Assembly: GCA_964506245.1 (NCBI GenBank)
Contig: CAZDKK010000001.1
Location: forward strand, 62,001-126,000
Direction: 5' to 3'
Length of the DNA stretch: 64,000 bases
Source: CAZDKK01 sp964506245
Lineage (GTDB): Bacteria; Eisenbacteria; RBG-16-71-46; CAIMUX01; WJJG01
Shown: in pieces, positions 43,987 to 52,790 of the stretch
Layout of the letters: the number at the start of each line of letters is the position of its first letter
How positions within the stretch are numbered: the first letter of the stretch is position 1
Translations under genes and position numbers: made by a program
The notes under the pieces: model-generated
The model's input: the letters and a program-made list of their open reading frames with translations, nothing else
What the model was told of the DNA's origin: nothing
The model's database searches: none

Positions 43987-45281
43987 TCGCGGGCAACGGC
44001 GGGGGTGGAACGGGCATGGGTGGCGCCGGGCGGATGGTGGGGCTCGCCCTCGCGCTGATCGCGGCGAGCGCGTTGGCGTGGAGCGCGGACTCCGGGGACG
44101 ACGCCCCGGGCACAGCATCTTCTGGTCGCTCGTCGCTCTCCTACCGCGGCCACGAGAACGAAGCCGACTGCGACAACCTCATCGCCTCCTACCCCGCGGC
44201 GGCCGGGACGCGCATCGATGACTGCCAGACGTGCCATCGCGGAGGTGCAATCGCACGCGGGGAGGCCGGCGGGGGCACGCGCGGCGGCATGGACGGCGGC
44301 TCCGCTGTTGGCCGCAACGAAGCGCTGAACCCCTGCTCCTACTGTCACCTCGTCGACTTCCCCGAGCCCACGGTCGTGCAGGGCGCGCCGGCGAGCTACG
44401 AGGAGACGCTCAACAGCTTCGGGCTGGCATACAAGCGGGCCGGCCGCAACGTCGCCGCGCTGGAGGCGATTGCCGGCGAGGACGCCGACGGCGACGGCTA
44501 CGCCAATGGCATCGAGATCGAGGCCGTGCGCTATCCCGGCGATGCCAGCAGCACTCCGGCGCAGAAGGTCGTGCCCATCCGCACGCTCACGTGGGAGGAT
44601 CTGCAGGCGCTCGCACGCCACGAACAGTTCCTTCTGATGAACGCGCACCGCCAGCGCTTCGATGAGTATGCCAACTACGCCGGCGTGCGCATGCTCGACC
44701 TCCTCAACGCCGCCGGCGTCCCCCTCACAGAGGCCACCACGATCACCTGCTTTGCACCTGACGGCTATGCCAGGGACTTCACCTACGAGCAGATCACCGC
44801 TGCCTATCCCCCGGGGCGCTACTACCCGGATCTCGATCCCGAGAGCTTCGCTGATCCCGAACAGGGCTTCGTGAAGTACGCCGAGCGGATTCCGGAGGGG
44901 CTGAACTCCGCCGGGGATGAAATCCCCGGCAGGCCCTGGCTCATGGTGGCCTACGCGCGCGAGGGTGGGGATCTCGCCGAATGCTACCTCGATGCCGTGT
45001 CGGGCCGCCTGGAGGGCGAGGGACCCTATCGGCTGATCGTCCCGCAGTCCAGGCCGGGCGCCCCTGATCGAGACCAGAGGTGCTCGCCTTCGAAGTACGA
45101 GGACGGATACGACTTCGACGGGAGCAGGGACTACAACTCGGGGCAATGCATCCGCGGACTGGTTGCGATCCGCGTTAACCCCATGCCCGCAGGCTACGAG
45201 GAGTTCGACTGGAAGAACGGTGGATACGCGTTGCTGGCCCGCCGGAGCCTGATCCTGTACGGGGCGGGGGCGGCGCACTGA
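43983..45281 (+). CDS. Exported di-heme c-type protein with Ca-binding-like segment and molybdopterin-oxidoreductase-like domain
   Basis: 432 residues from a GTG overlapping the thi4 stop by four bases; an ATG at 44016 is the alternative. A signal or anchor helix lies at ~18-35 (MVGLALALIAASALAW). Two c-heme motifs follow: CQTCH (81-85) and CSYCH (118-122), then an Asp-rich DADGDGYANGIE (168-179). The second half (~200-432) resembles an oxidoreductase molybdopterin-binding fold: YAGVRMLDLLNAAGVPL, CFAPDGYARDFTYEQI, WLMVAYAREGGDL, GEGPYRLIVPQ. I see no clear Mo-ligating Cys, so cofactor binding is doubtful. Probably a periplasmic electron carrier; its link to the nifU-nifS-thi4 operon is unexplained. 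Confidence 0.8.
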   Translation: MIAGNGGGGTGMGGAGRMVGLALALIAASALAWSADSGDDAPGTASSGRSSLSYRGHENEADCDNLIASYPAAAGTRIDDCQTCHRGGAIARGEAGGGTRGGMDGGSAVGRNEALNPCSYCHLVDFPEPTVVQGAPASYEETLNSFGLAYKRAGRNVAALEAIAGEDADGDGYANGIEIEAVRYPGDASSTPAQKVVPIRTLTWEDLQALARHEQFLLMNAHRQRFDEYANYAGVRMLDLLNAAGVPLTEATTITCFAPDGYARDFTYEQITAAYPPGRYYPDLDPESFADPEQGFVKYAERIPEGLNSAGDEIPGRPWLMVAYAREGGDLAECYLDAVSGRLEGEGPYRLIVPQSRPGAPDRDQRCSPSKYEDGYDFDGSRDYNSGQCIRGLVAIRVNPMPAGYEEFDWKNGGYALLARRSLILYGAGAAH

Positions 45282-45285
45282 GAAT

Positions 45286-45317
45286 CCGGGCGTGCTGCTG
45301 CTGGCAGCATCGCCGGG
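45286..45317. terminator. Bidirectional hairpin between convergent genes
   Basis: TGCTGC (45293-45298) pairs with GCAGCA (45304-45309) around a 5-base loop. The stem extends outward through CCGGGCG (45286-45292) and CGCCGGG (45311-45317) with one bulged T and one mismatch. It lies between the di-heme gene stop and the convergent gene ending at 45331. Confidence 0.55.
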
Positions 45318-45330
45318 CCGGTGGGCCAGC

Positions 45331-45771
45331 TCAACCCAGCTCGTCCAGAATCGCGATCACGCTCTGGATGCAGGGAATGCAGACCTGGTTCCTCAGATCG
45401 TTCTGCGCGTAGAAATCCTGACCCTCGGCGGTCATGAGGTCACAGCCCCTCAGAAGCTCCCTGCAGATGTACGACCCATGACGCTGGCGGAATCGCTCCA
45501 TCAGCGCACGCGTCTTGGCATACGTTGCCTCGGTCGCCGCGCGATCATTCCCCTCGCCCCGACCGTGGCGAAGGCCCAGCACCAGGATGCCGCCGCTGAT
45601 GGCGCCGCACACCTCCTCGCGCCTGCCCATGCCCGCGCCGAATCCGCAGGCCAGGCGCAGGGCCGTGTCGCGTTCGAAATGTAGCGCGTCACAGTGCGCA
45701 TAGAGCACGGACTGGGCGCAGTTGTACCCCTCACAGAACTTGGCTGTTGCCGCCTCGAGCCTTGTTTTCAC
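45331..45771 (-). CDS. C_GCAxxG_C_C family protein (putative redox-active)
   Basis: 146 residues from a GTG at 45771 (VKTRLEAATAKFCEGYNCAQ); TGGAG lies a few bases upstream. The spaced cysteines define the family: FCEGYNCAQ, ACGFGAGMGRREEVCGAISG, CRELLRGCDL and NQVCIPCIQSVIAI. The usual GCA becomes AISG here, as in many members. Members are small soluble proteins found in anaerobes and thought to bind a metal or act in redox, but no reaction is proven. It is 138 bases downstream of the glutamine synthetase gene on the same strand. Confidence 0.85.
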   Translation of the reverse strand: MKTRLEAATAKFCEGYNCAQSVLYAHCDALHFERDTALRLACGFGAGMGRREEVCGAISGGILVLGLRHGRGEGNDRAATEATYAKTRALMERFRQRHGSYICRELLRGCDLMTAEGQDFYAQNDLRNQVCIPCIQSVIAILDELG

Positions 45772-45909
45772 CGCTACTCCAGAAGCTCCCTCGGGATGTT
45801 CCCCCCATTCTGGGTCATGCACCAGCCGACGCGAGTGGGCTGCCCGATCGCCGAGAGGCACGTGGCAGGCGAATCCCCGCGGAGCTTTCTGTCTTCACCG
45901 CGCGCGTGC

Positions 45910-48066
45910 TTACCGCTGAAACAACATCTGCGCGTACGTCGGCAACGGCCACAGGTCCGCCGGCAGCAGCTCCTCGAGCGCATCGGAGGCCACGCGGCCG
46001 CGCTGCATCGCGGGAAGCACCCCGTCGCGGATGTGCCGGGCCAGGTGCTCGGCGTTCTCGCAGCGCTGTCCGAGCGCGGCCTCGATCTCGGCCAGGGCAC
46101 CGCGCAGATGTGCGACCAGTTCCATCAGCTCCACGAGGAGCTGGTCCGTTTGCCCGTCCTCGCGGCGGGCTGAGCGCGTAGCCGCGACCAGCCCGGCCAG
46201 CTCGGTCTGGTAACGCTGCGCCGCGGGCAGGATCTGCCGGCGCAGGATGCCTACCAGCGTGCGTGCTTCGATCATCTGGACGGCATTGTACTTCTCGAGT
46301 TGCACATCGATGCGGGCCTCCAGCTCTCGCGGCGTGAGCACATGGTACTTGCCGAACAACCCGACCGCCCGCGGTGACTTGAACACGGGAAGGGCGTCCA
46401 CCGTGGTCTTCAGGTTCGGCAGGCCACGGCGCGCGGCCTCCTCGTGCCAATGCGTCGAGTAGCTGTCTCCGTCGAAGACCACGCGTCGATGCTGCTGCAA
46501 GGTCTCGCGCAGCACCTCTGCGACGGCCGCTTGCGTTCGCGCGGGCGTGGGCTGGCGCCCGGCGCGCTCCGCGAGCCTCGTCGCCATCCAGTCCAGGGAC
46601 TCGGCCACGATCGTGTTGAGCACCGTGCTTGGCCAGGCGACGGTGGCGAGAGAACCGACGGCGCGGAACTCGAACTTGTCGCCGGTGAACGCGAATGGGC
46701 TGGTGCGGTTCCGATCGCTGCCGTGACGCGGGATCTGCGGCAGCGTACGTGCTCCGAGATCGATCCGCCCGCCCTTCTTGGTCGAGCGCGCGCCGCCCTG
46801 CACGAGCTGGTCGAGCACATCCGAGAGCATATCGCCCAGGAAGATCGAGATGATCGCAGGGGGCGCCTCGTTGGAACCGAGGCGCAGGTCGTTGCTCGCG
46901 CCAGCGACCGAGGCGCGCAGGAGGTCCCCATGGAGATCGACGGCGCGAATGACCGCGGTGAGGAAGACCAGGAACTGCAGATTGGAGTGGGCCTCCTCCC
47001 GGGGATCGAGCAGATTGGTGCCCCCCGTCGTGGCCAGCGACCAGTTCACATGCTTGCCCGACCCGTTGATCCCCGCGAAGGGTTTCTCGTGCAGCAGGCA
47101 GACGAAGCCATGGCGGTCGGCGGTCTGCTCGAGGACGTGCATGACCAGCATCTGATGATCGGCGGCGATGTTCATCTCCTCGAACGTGGGCGCAAGCTCG
47201 TACTGCCCTGGGGCAACCTCGTTGTGCCGGGTCTTGACGGGCACGCCGAGTCGGCCGAGCTGCTCCTCGACCTCGGTCATGAAGCCCAGGACGCGGTCGT
47301 GGATCGTGCCGAAGTAGTGGTCGTCGAGCTGGTGACCCTTCGGTGGCGGCGAGCCGATGAGTGTACGGCCGCAGATCTGCAGGTCGGGGCGCTCGTTGTA
47401 GCACAGCCGGTCGATGAGGAAGTACTCCTGTTCGGCCCCGAGGGTGACGACCACGTGCTCGCCCCTGCGACCGTTGCCGAAGAACCGAAGGATGCGCTCC
47501 GCCTGCTCCGTGACCGCCTGGATCGAGCGCATCAGGGGTGTCTTCTTGTCGAGCGCCTCGCCGTGGTAGGAGACGAAAACGCTCGGAATGCAGAGCGTGG
47601 CACCCTTTGCGTGCTTCAGCAGGAAAGCAGGACTGGTCGGGTCCCACGCGGTGTAGCCGCGCGCCTCGTACGTGTCGCGGATGCCGCCCGAGGGGAACGA
47701 GCTGGCGTCGGGCTCGCCCAGGATGAGCTGATCGCCCGAGAACATGCTGAGCGCCCCCCCGCGACCGTCGGGGCGCAGAAAGGCGTCGTGCTTCTCGGCC
47801 GTCTCGCCCGTCAGGGGCTGGAACCAGTGGCAGTAGTGCGTGGCGCCGTGTTCGGTGGCCCAGGTGCGCATCGCCTGCGCCACGGCGCTGGCGATGCCCG
47901 GATCCAGAGGCTGGCCGTGCTGGATCGTCCGTTGGAGCTTTGCCCAGGCGCTCGGTGGCAGGCGTCGGGCCATCGTCTTGGCCGAAAAGACGAACGAACC
48001 GAAAGCCCCGGCCGGCGAGGGCGGTACGACCCCCCTCGCGCCTGCAGTGCGACGTGTCGACGCCAA
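45910..48066 (-). CDS. glnN: Type III glutamine synthetase
   Basis: 718 residues, the normal size of GSIII, well above GSI/GSII. Motifs include LGAEQEYFLID, HNEVAPGQYELAPTFEEMNI, GINGSGKHVNWSLATTGG and LRLGSNEAPPAIISIF. The GSIII N-terminal extension AFGSFVFSAKTMARRLPPSA and the C-terminal coiled region are also present. It makes glutamine from glutamate, ammonia and ATP in the cytoplasm. The TTG start at 48066 is supported by GGAGGTGG four bases upstream; the frame is longer upstream without support. GSIII is common in Bacteroidetes and related lineages. Divergent from the M16 gene at 48347. Confidence 0.94.
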   Translation of the reverse strand: MASTRRTAGARGVVPPSPAGAFGSFVFSAKTMARRLPPSAWAKLQRTIQHGQPLDPGIASAVAQAMRTWATEHGATHYCHWFQPLTGETAEKHDAFLRPDGRGGALSMFSGDQLILGEPDASSFPSGGIRDTYEARGYTAWDPTSPAFLLKHAKGATLCIPSVFVSYHGEALDKKTPLMRSIQAVTEQAERILRFFGNGRRGEHVVVTLGAEQEYFLIDRLCYNERPDLQICGRTLIGSPPPKGHQLDDHYFGTIHDRVLGFMTEVEEQLGRLGVPVKTRHNEVAPGQYELAPTFEEMNIAADHQMLVMHVLEQTADRHGFVCLLHEKPFAGINGSGKHVNWSLATTGGTNLLDPREEAHSNLQFLVFLTAVIRAVDLHGDLLRASVAGASNDLRLGSNEAPPAIISIFLGDMLSDVLDQLVQGGARSTKKGGRIDLGARTLPQIPRHGSDRNRTSPFAFTGDKFEFRAVGSLATVAWPSTVLNTIVAESLDWMATRLAERAGRQPTPARTQAAVAEVLRETLQQHRRVVFDGDSYSTHWHEEAARRGLPNLKTTVDALPVFKSPRAVGLFGKYHVLTPRELEARIDVQLEKYNAVQMIEARTLVGILRRQILPAAQRYQTELAGLVAATRSARREDGQTDQLLVELMELVAHLRGALAEIEAALGQRCENAEHLARHIRDGVLPAMQRGRVASDALEELLPADLWPLPTYAQMLFQR

Positions 48067-48346
48067 GAAGCCACCTCCACGCTGGGCCGGACGAACGCTG
48101 CCCGGCTACAGTCCGAGCGGCCCGCTCGCTCCGCGGGTCCATGGGAGACTCGCACCATCGACGGCGCGCATTCTAGATCAGTGTCGGGGGCAGTGCCACC
48201 ATCGCTTGGCGAAAGCCAGGTCGTGCGCAACTGGTCCGCGCCCGGCACCGTAAGTCCCCCCAGCTTCCGTTTCCCCCCACGGAGAGTTCCCGATCAAGCC
48301 GGCCACGCCGGCAGCCCGATCACGGACAGGCGGAGGAACGGACGTC

Positions 48347-51115
48347 ATGAAGTGGATCCCGCTGGCCGCAGCGCTGCTGGCTGGGGCTGCACTCGCCCCC
48401 AGGGGTCTGGCAGACGAGGGCAGCGGCACGGCCGCTCGCCCCGACCCGCTCGACCTGCAGGCCGAGAAGTACGAACTCCCCAACGGTCTGGACGTGATCC
48501 TGTACGAGGACCACCGCCTCCCCATGGTGGCCGTCAACGTCTGGTATCACGTCGGCTCGAAGAACGAGGAGCCGCGCCGAACCGGGTTCGCGCACGTCTT
48601 CGAGCACATGATGTTCCAAGGCTCGGAGCACCACGACACCGACTACTTCGTCCCGCTCGAGTCGGCCGGCGCGTTCGTCAACGGCTCGACCACCGAGGAC
48701 CGCACCAACTACCTCGAGGATGTGCCCAGCAGCCACCTGGAGCTGGCCCTGTGGCTCGAATCCGACCGCATGGGCTTTCTGCTGCCCGCGATGACGCAGG
48801 AGAAGTTCGAGAACCAGCGCAGCGTGGTGATGAACGAGCGACGCCAGAGTGTGGACAACGAGCCCTACGGCTGCTCCGAGGAGATGCTGCTGGGCCTGCT
48901 CTTCCCGGACGACCACCCCTATGCCCACTCGGTGATCGGGTGGATGGGGGATCTCGAGGCGGCCACGCTGGAAGACGTCCAGGAGTTCTTCCGGCGGTAC
49001 TACACGCCGAACAACGCCTCGCTCTGCTTGGCCGGTGACTTCGAGACCGCCGAGGCGAAGGCATTGATCGAGAAGTACTTTGCTTCTCTGCCGCCAGGCC
49101 CCCCGGTCAGGCGGATGGAGGCCTGGGTGCCCGTGCTCGACGGCGTGCGGCGGGCAACGGCCCAGGACGCCGTGACGTTGCCGCGCCTGTACATGGCCTG
49201 GCACACGCCGCCGCGCTACACGCGGGAGGACGCGGACTTCGATCTGATCGCCAACGTGCTCGCTTCCGGAAAGACCTCACGGCTCTACGAGGAGCTGGTC
49301 TACAACCGGCAGATCGCGCAGGACGTGACCGCCTACCAGGACTCACGTTCACTGGGGAGCATCTTCAACATCCAGGTGACCGCCAAGCCGGGCCTCTCGC
49401 TGGATGAAATCGAAACCGCCGTCGACGAGATCCTGGCCGAATTCCTCGCGAAGGGCATCCGCGCCGACGAGTTGGCCGTGGCCCAGGCGGGCTGGGAGGC
49501 CGGATTCGTTCGCCGGCTGCAGACCACCGGCAGCTTCGGCGGTCTGGCCGATGCCTTCAACGGCTACAACACGTTCCTGGGCGACCCGAACCGAGTCGCG
49601 TGGGACAGGGAGCGGTACACCAGCGCCACCCCGAAGAGCGTCATGGCCGCCGCCCGCGCCTACCTGCGGCTCGATCGCCGGGCAATCCTGCGCGTCGTTC
49701 CACAGGGCGATCCCACCGCCGCCGAGGGAACCCTTGATCGATCAGCCATGCCTGCGGCCGGTCTGACTGCCTCTTTCACACCGCCCAGGATACAGACCGC
49801 CAAGCTGGAGAACGGATTGGAGCTCTACCTGGTGGAGGACCATCGCCTGCCGCTTGTACAAGCACTCCTCATGATCAAGTCCGGGTGGGCGGCGGATCCA
49901 CCCGAGCGCCCCGGGGCTGCAGCGCTGACCGCGGCCATGCTGGACGAAGGCACACGCTCGCGTTCGGCGCTGGAGATATCGGAGACCGCCCGAGGCATCG
50001 GTGCGCAATTCGGCACCAGCGGAGCCTTCGACAACTCTGGCATCAACCTCAACGTGCTCAGCAACCATCTGGACGAGGGGCTGGATCTGTTGACGGACGT
50101 GCTGCTCAACCCTACCTTCCCATCCGATGAGCTGGAGCGGCTGCGCCAGCAGCACCTGGGACGGATCCAGCAGGACGACCGCCAGCCCTTCTCGGCGGCG
50201 CTCAAGGTCCTCCAGCGGATGGTGTTCGGCCTCGGCCATCCCTACGCCCAGCCCTACACGGGAACAGGCACGGTCGCCTCGATCCATGCGCTCCAGCGCC
50301 AGGACCTGGTGGACTACTATACGGCCAACTACCGGCCGAACAATGCCGCGATGGTCCTGGTCGGGGATATCACGCTGGACGAAGCCAAGGAGAAGTTGGC
50401 CAAGCGCCTGAGCGGGTGGAAGCCCCAGGAGGTGGCCGCCCGACCGGTGCCGCCGATGCCGCGCGGGACGAGCCCCCAGATCTGCATCATCGATCGCCCG
50501 GGCGCGCCTTCGAGCATGCTCACGCTGGGATGGGAGTCGGCGCGCAGGAAGGACCAGGACTACCTCGCCCTGGAGGCGATCAACAGCGCTCTGGGCGGGT
50601 ACTACATCATCACGCGGCTCAACATGAACCTGCGCGAGGACAAGGGTCTCACCTACGCGGCCAACACGCAGCTGCTCTCCTTCGCGCATGCGGGAGCCAT
50701 GGTGGGCTACTCGCAGGTCGACGCCGACAAGACCGCGGACGCCGTGCGGGAGTTCGTCAAGGAGATTCGCGCCCTTGGGACCGACCGCCCGATCGTGGGA
50801 GACGAGCTGGTCATGTGCCGCAACCAGCTCGCCCAGGGCTTCCCGCAGCAGTTCCAGACCGTGGGGGCGATCGCGGGGCAGCTCGCACAGATCGTGGCGT
50901 ACGGACTGCCGCTGGATGAGTGGCAGACGTACATGGACCGCGTCAACCAGCTCGACGAGGCCGCGCTGGCGCGGGCCGTGCGCAATCAGATCCATGGCGA
51001 CCGATTGCTCATCGTCATCGCCGGGGACCGGGAGAAGATCGAGCCCGGCCTGCGCGAGCTCGGCCTTGGCCAGATCAAGGTGCTCAGCCAGAGCGACCTG
51101 CAAGCCGCTCTGTAA
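48347..51115 (+). CDS. Secreted M16-family zinc metallopeptidase, full-length double-domain form
   Basis: 922 residues, an M16 peptidase with both halves in one chain. Signal peptide ~1-22. The N-terminal half has YELPNGLDVILYEDHRLPMV, zinc motif HVFEH (His83, Glu86, His87) and the distal Glu164 in SVVMNERRQS. The C-terminal half restarts with LENGLELYLVEDHRLPLVQA but lacks HxxEH (ALTAAMLDEGTRS), as expected for the inactive half. GGAGG lies ten bases before the ATG. It fuses the functions that the 29089/30925 pair keeps on separate chains. Likely a periplasmic oligopeptide-degrading or processing peptidase. Confidence 0.91.
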   Translation: MKWIPLAAALLAGAALAPRGLADEGSGTAARPDPLDLQAEKYELPNGLDVILYEDHRLPMVAVNVWYHVGSKNEEPRRTGFAHVFEHMMFQGSEHHDTDYFVPLESAGAFVNGSTTEDRTNYLEDVPSSHLELALWLESDRMGFLLPAMTQEKFENQRSVVMNERRQSVDNEPYGCSEEMLLGLLFPDDHPYAHSVIGWMGDLEAATLEDVQEFFRRYYTPNNASLCLAGDFETAEAKALIEKYFASLPPGPPVRRMEAWVPVLDGVRRATAQDAVTLPRLYMAWHTPPRYTREDADFDLIANVLASGKTSRLYEELVYNRQIAQDVTAYQDSRSLGSIFNIQVTAKPGLSLDEIETAVDEILAEFLAKGIRADELAVAQAGWEAGFVRRLQTTGSFGGLADAFNGYNTFLGDPNRVAWDRERYTSATPKSVMAAARAYLRLDRRAILRVVPQGDPTAAEGTLDRSAMPAAGLTASFTPPRIQTAKLENGLELYLVEDHRLPLVQALLMIKSGWAADPPERPGAAALTAAMLDEGTRSRSALEISETARGIGAQFGTSGAFDNSGINLNVLSNHLDEGLDLLTDVLLNPTFPSDELERLRQQHLGRIQQDDRQPFSAALKVLQRMVFGLGHPYAQPYTGTGTVASIHALQRQDLVDYYTANYRPNNAAMVLVGDITLDEAKEKLAKRLSGWKPQEVAARPVPPMPRGTSPQICIIDRPGAPSSMLTLGWESARRKDQDYLALEAINSALGGYYIITRLNMNLREDKGLTYAANTQLLSFAHAGAMVGYSQVDADKTADAVREFVKEIRALGTDRPIVGDELVMCRNQLAQGFPQQFQTVGAIAGQLAQIVAYGLPLDEWQTYMDRVNQLDEAALARAVRNQIHGDRLLIVIAGDREKIEPGLRELGLGQIKVLSQSDLQAAL

Positions 51116-51349
51116 TCGGTGTCCCGGAACACGCCGGGGGGCGCGACCGCCGCGGGGGGGTGGTGTGCGCCGCGCCCCCCCAAGCGTGGTTGAACTCAGC
51201 CACACCCTTGCTGCGGGGCGGAGTCGGTGCCCTGCACGCGCGCTGCCCCGCTCCTCCTCAGGCCGATCCACCTCATCCCCGATCTATACAGACAGGAACG
51301 GCCGATGCCCGCGATGGGATGGCTCGGCCTTGGGGACGAGGAGGCGGCC

Positions 51350-52642
51350 ATGGCGCGTGCGATCAGGCTTGCAGTGCGTGTGCTCTGGCTGGTGCTGCCG
51401 GCGGCCGGGTGGGCGGGCGGGGCGTCAGCGGGGCCGACCAATGGGCCCTCCCCAGCAGATTCCCTGGCTGTGCTGCGCGCGACGGTCGCGGACCTCGAGC
51501 GGCGGGTGGAGATGCTGGAGGCCTGCTTCGCGGACTCCAGCGAGCATGATGAGATCCTGCGGCTGGCTGCCACCGACCTCGAGGGGCTGGGGGGCGACGA
51601 CGGATGGCCGGAGGCGTCCCCGGTGTCCACCGCCGGGTGGGCCGGCACCGGTGTTGCACAGCCCCTCCTCCGATTCAGCGGGTTCGGCGATCTCCGCTAC
51701 GAGAGCGGCGATGCCCGACCGGAGGATGGCCGGGAGAGGTACGGCATCGGGCAGGCGGAGCTCGATCTGGACTCGAACGTGAGCGATGCGGTCAGCCTGG
51801 ACGCCGCGATCTGGTTCGATGCCGAGCGGAGCCACTTCGAGCTGGGGGCCTTTGCGATCGACTTCCGCCTGTGGGGCGGCGAGGAGGGACACTGGCGTCA
51901 GACGACGTGGCTCGACAACTCTGGCATCGTCATCGGGCAGTTCGACGTGCCCTTCGGGATCGACTGGCAAGTGAACACCTCGATCGACCGGCGCACTGTG
52001 TCGATGCCGCTGGTGGTCGAGGAGACACACGGGGGCTGGAACGACCTCGGCATCAACGGCTACGCCGGCACGGACCGCTTCAACGGCACGCTCTTCGTCC
52101 TCAATGGGTTCGACCGCGAGGTGTCGGACGCGGACCTCGGCACCGGCCCCGTGGCCCTCTCCTCCCAATACGCCTGCGGTGGGCGCATCGGCCTGGCGCC
52201 GATCGATGGGTTGGAGGTCGGTGGATCGTATGCGTACTTGCCGAGCGATGACGAGGGGGGCGCCGCCGGCGTGACGCCCCGGGCGATGTCGCTGATCGGC
52301 ACCGACGCCCAGGTCGCTCGGGGGTCGATCTCGCTGCGCGGCGAGTACGTGGCCCACCATCTGGAGATGGACGTCGAGGCGAGCGCAGGTGCCGAGGTCG
52401 CCGCCCACACCTACGCGCGCGACAACACGGGGTTCTACACGACGGCGATGTGCGACCTCGGCAGGTACTTCGTGATCGCACGGTTCGATCGCTTCGTGCC
52501 CGGCAGATCGGAGCCGATCGAACGCCTCTGCGGCGGGGGCGGGTGGGTCGTGCGTGAGCAGTGTGAGGTGCGCGTGGAGTACCAGGCCCGGTGGCACAAC
52601 GAGCCCGACGTGGCCTACGTGCAACTTGCTGTCGGCTTCTGA
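51350..52642 (+). CDS. Porin-like outer-membrane beta-barrel with N-terminal coiled coil
   Basis: 430 residues. Signal peptide (VLWLVLPAAGWAGGASA), then a short coiled coil (LAVLRATVADLERRVEMLEA) like those at the front of trimeric or phosphate-selective-type porins. A barrel of alternating strands follows: LRFSGFGDLRYESG, GQAELDLDSNVSDAVSLDAA, GIVIGQFDVPFGIDWQ, INGYAGTDRFNGTLFVLNGF, ending in an aromatic strand, VAYVQLAVGF, suited to barrel assembly. It lacks conserved features that would identify a substrate. GAGGAGG precedes the ATG at 51350; the frame extends upstream without support. Possibly a diffusion channel for anions or small solutes (inference). Confidence 0.8.
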   Translation: MARAIRLAVRVLWLVLPAAGWAGGASAGPTNGPSPADSLAVLRATVADLERRVEMLEACFADSSEHDEILRLAATDLEGLGGDDGWPEASPVSTAGWAGTGVAQPLLRFSGFGDLRYESGDARPEDGRERYGIGQAELDLDSNVSDAVSLDAAIWFDAERSHFELGAFAIDFRLWGGEEGHWRQTTWLDNSGIVIGQFDVPFGIDWQVNTSIDRRTVSMPLVVEETHGGWNDLGINGYAGTDRFNGTLFVLNGFDREVSDADLGTGPVALSSQYACGGRIGLAPIDGLEVGGSYAYLPSDDEGGAAGVTPRAMSLIGTDAQVARGSISLRGEYVAHHLEMDVEASAGAEVAAHTYARDNTGFYTTAMCDLGRYFVIARFDRFVPGRSEPIERLCGGGGWVVREQCEVRVEYQARWHNEPDVAYVQLAVGF

Positions 52643-52790
52643 TCCGGCGGATCAAGTCTTTGCGCCTGCAGCCTCCATAGTGTACGCTTCCGATAGACTT
52701 CTCCGGCGGGCAGCCCGATCGCCCTGCGGGTGCGGACTGGTCCCGCGCCGACTGCCAGATCCCGAACCGAGCGACAGGAGGTCGATGCTC

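Noticed and set aside
46444..49038. 864-residue open frame on the plus strand
   Set aside because: It is antisense to type III glutamine synthetase and runs into the M16 gene; no family motif, composition typical of a GC-rich shadow frame.
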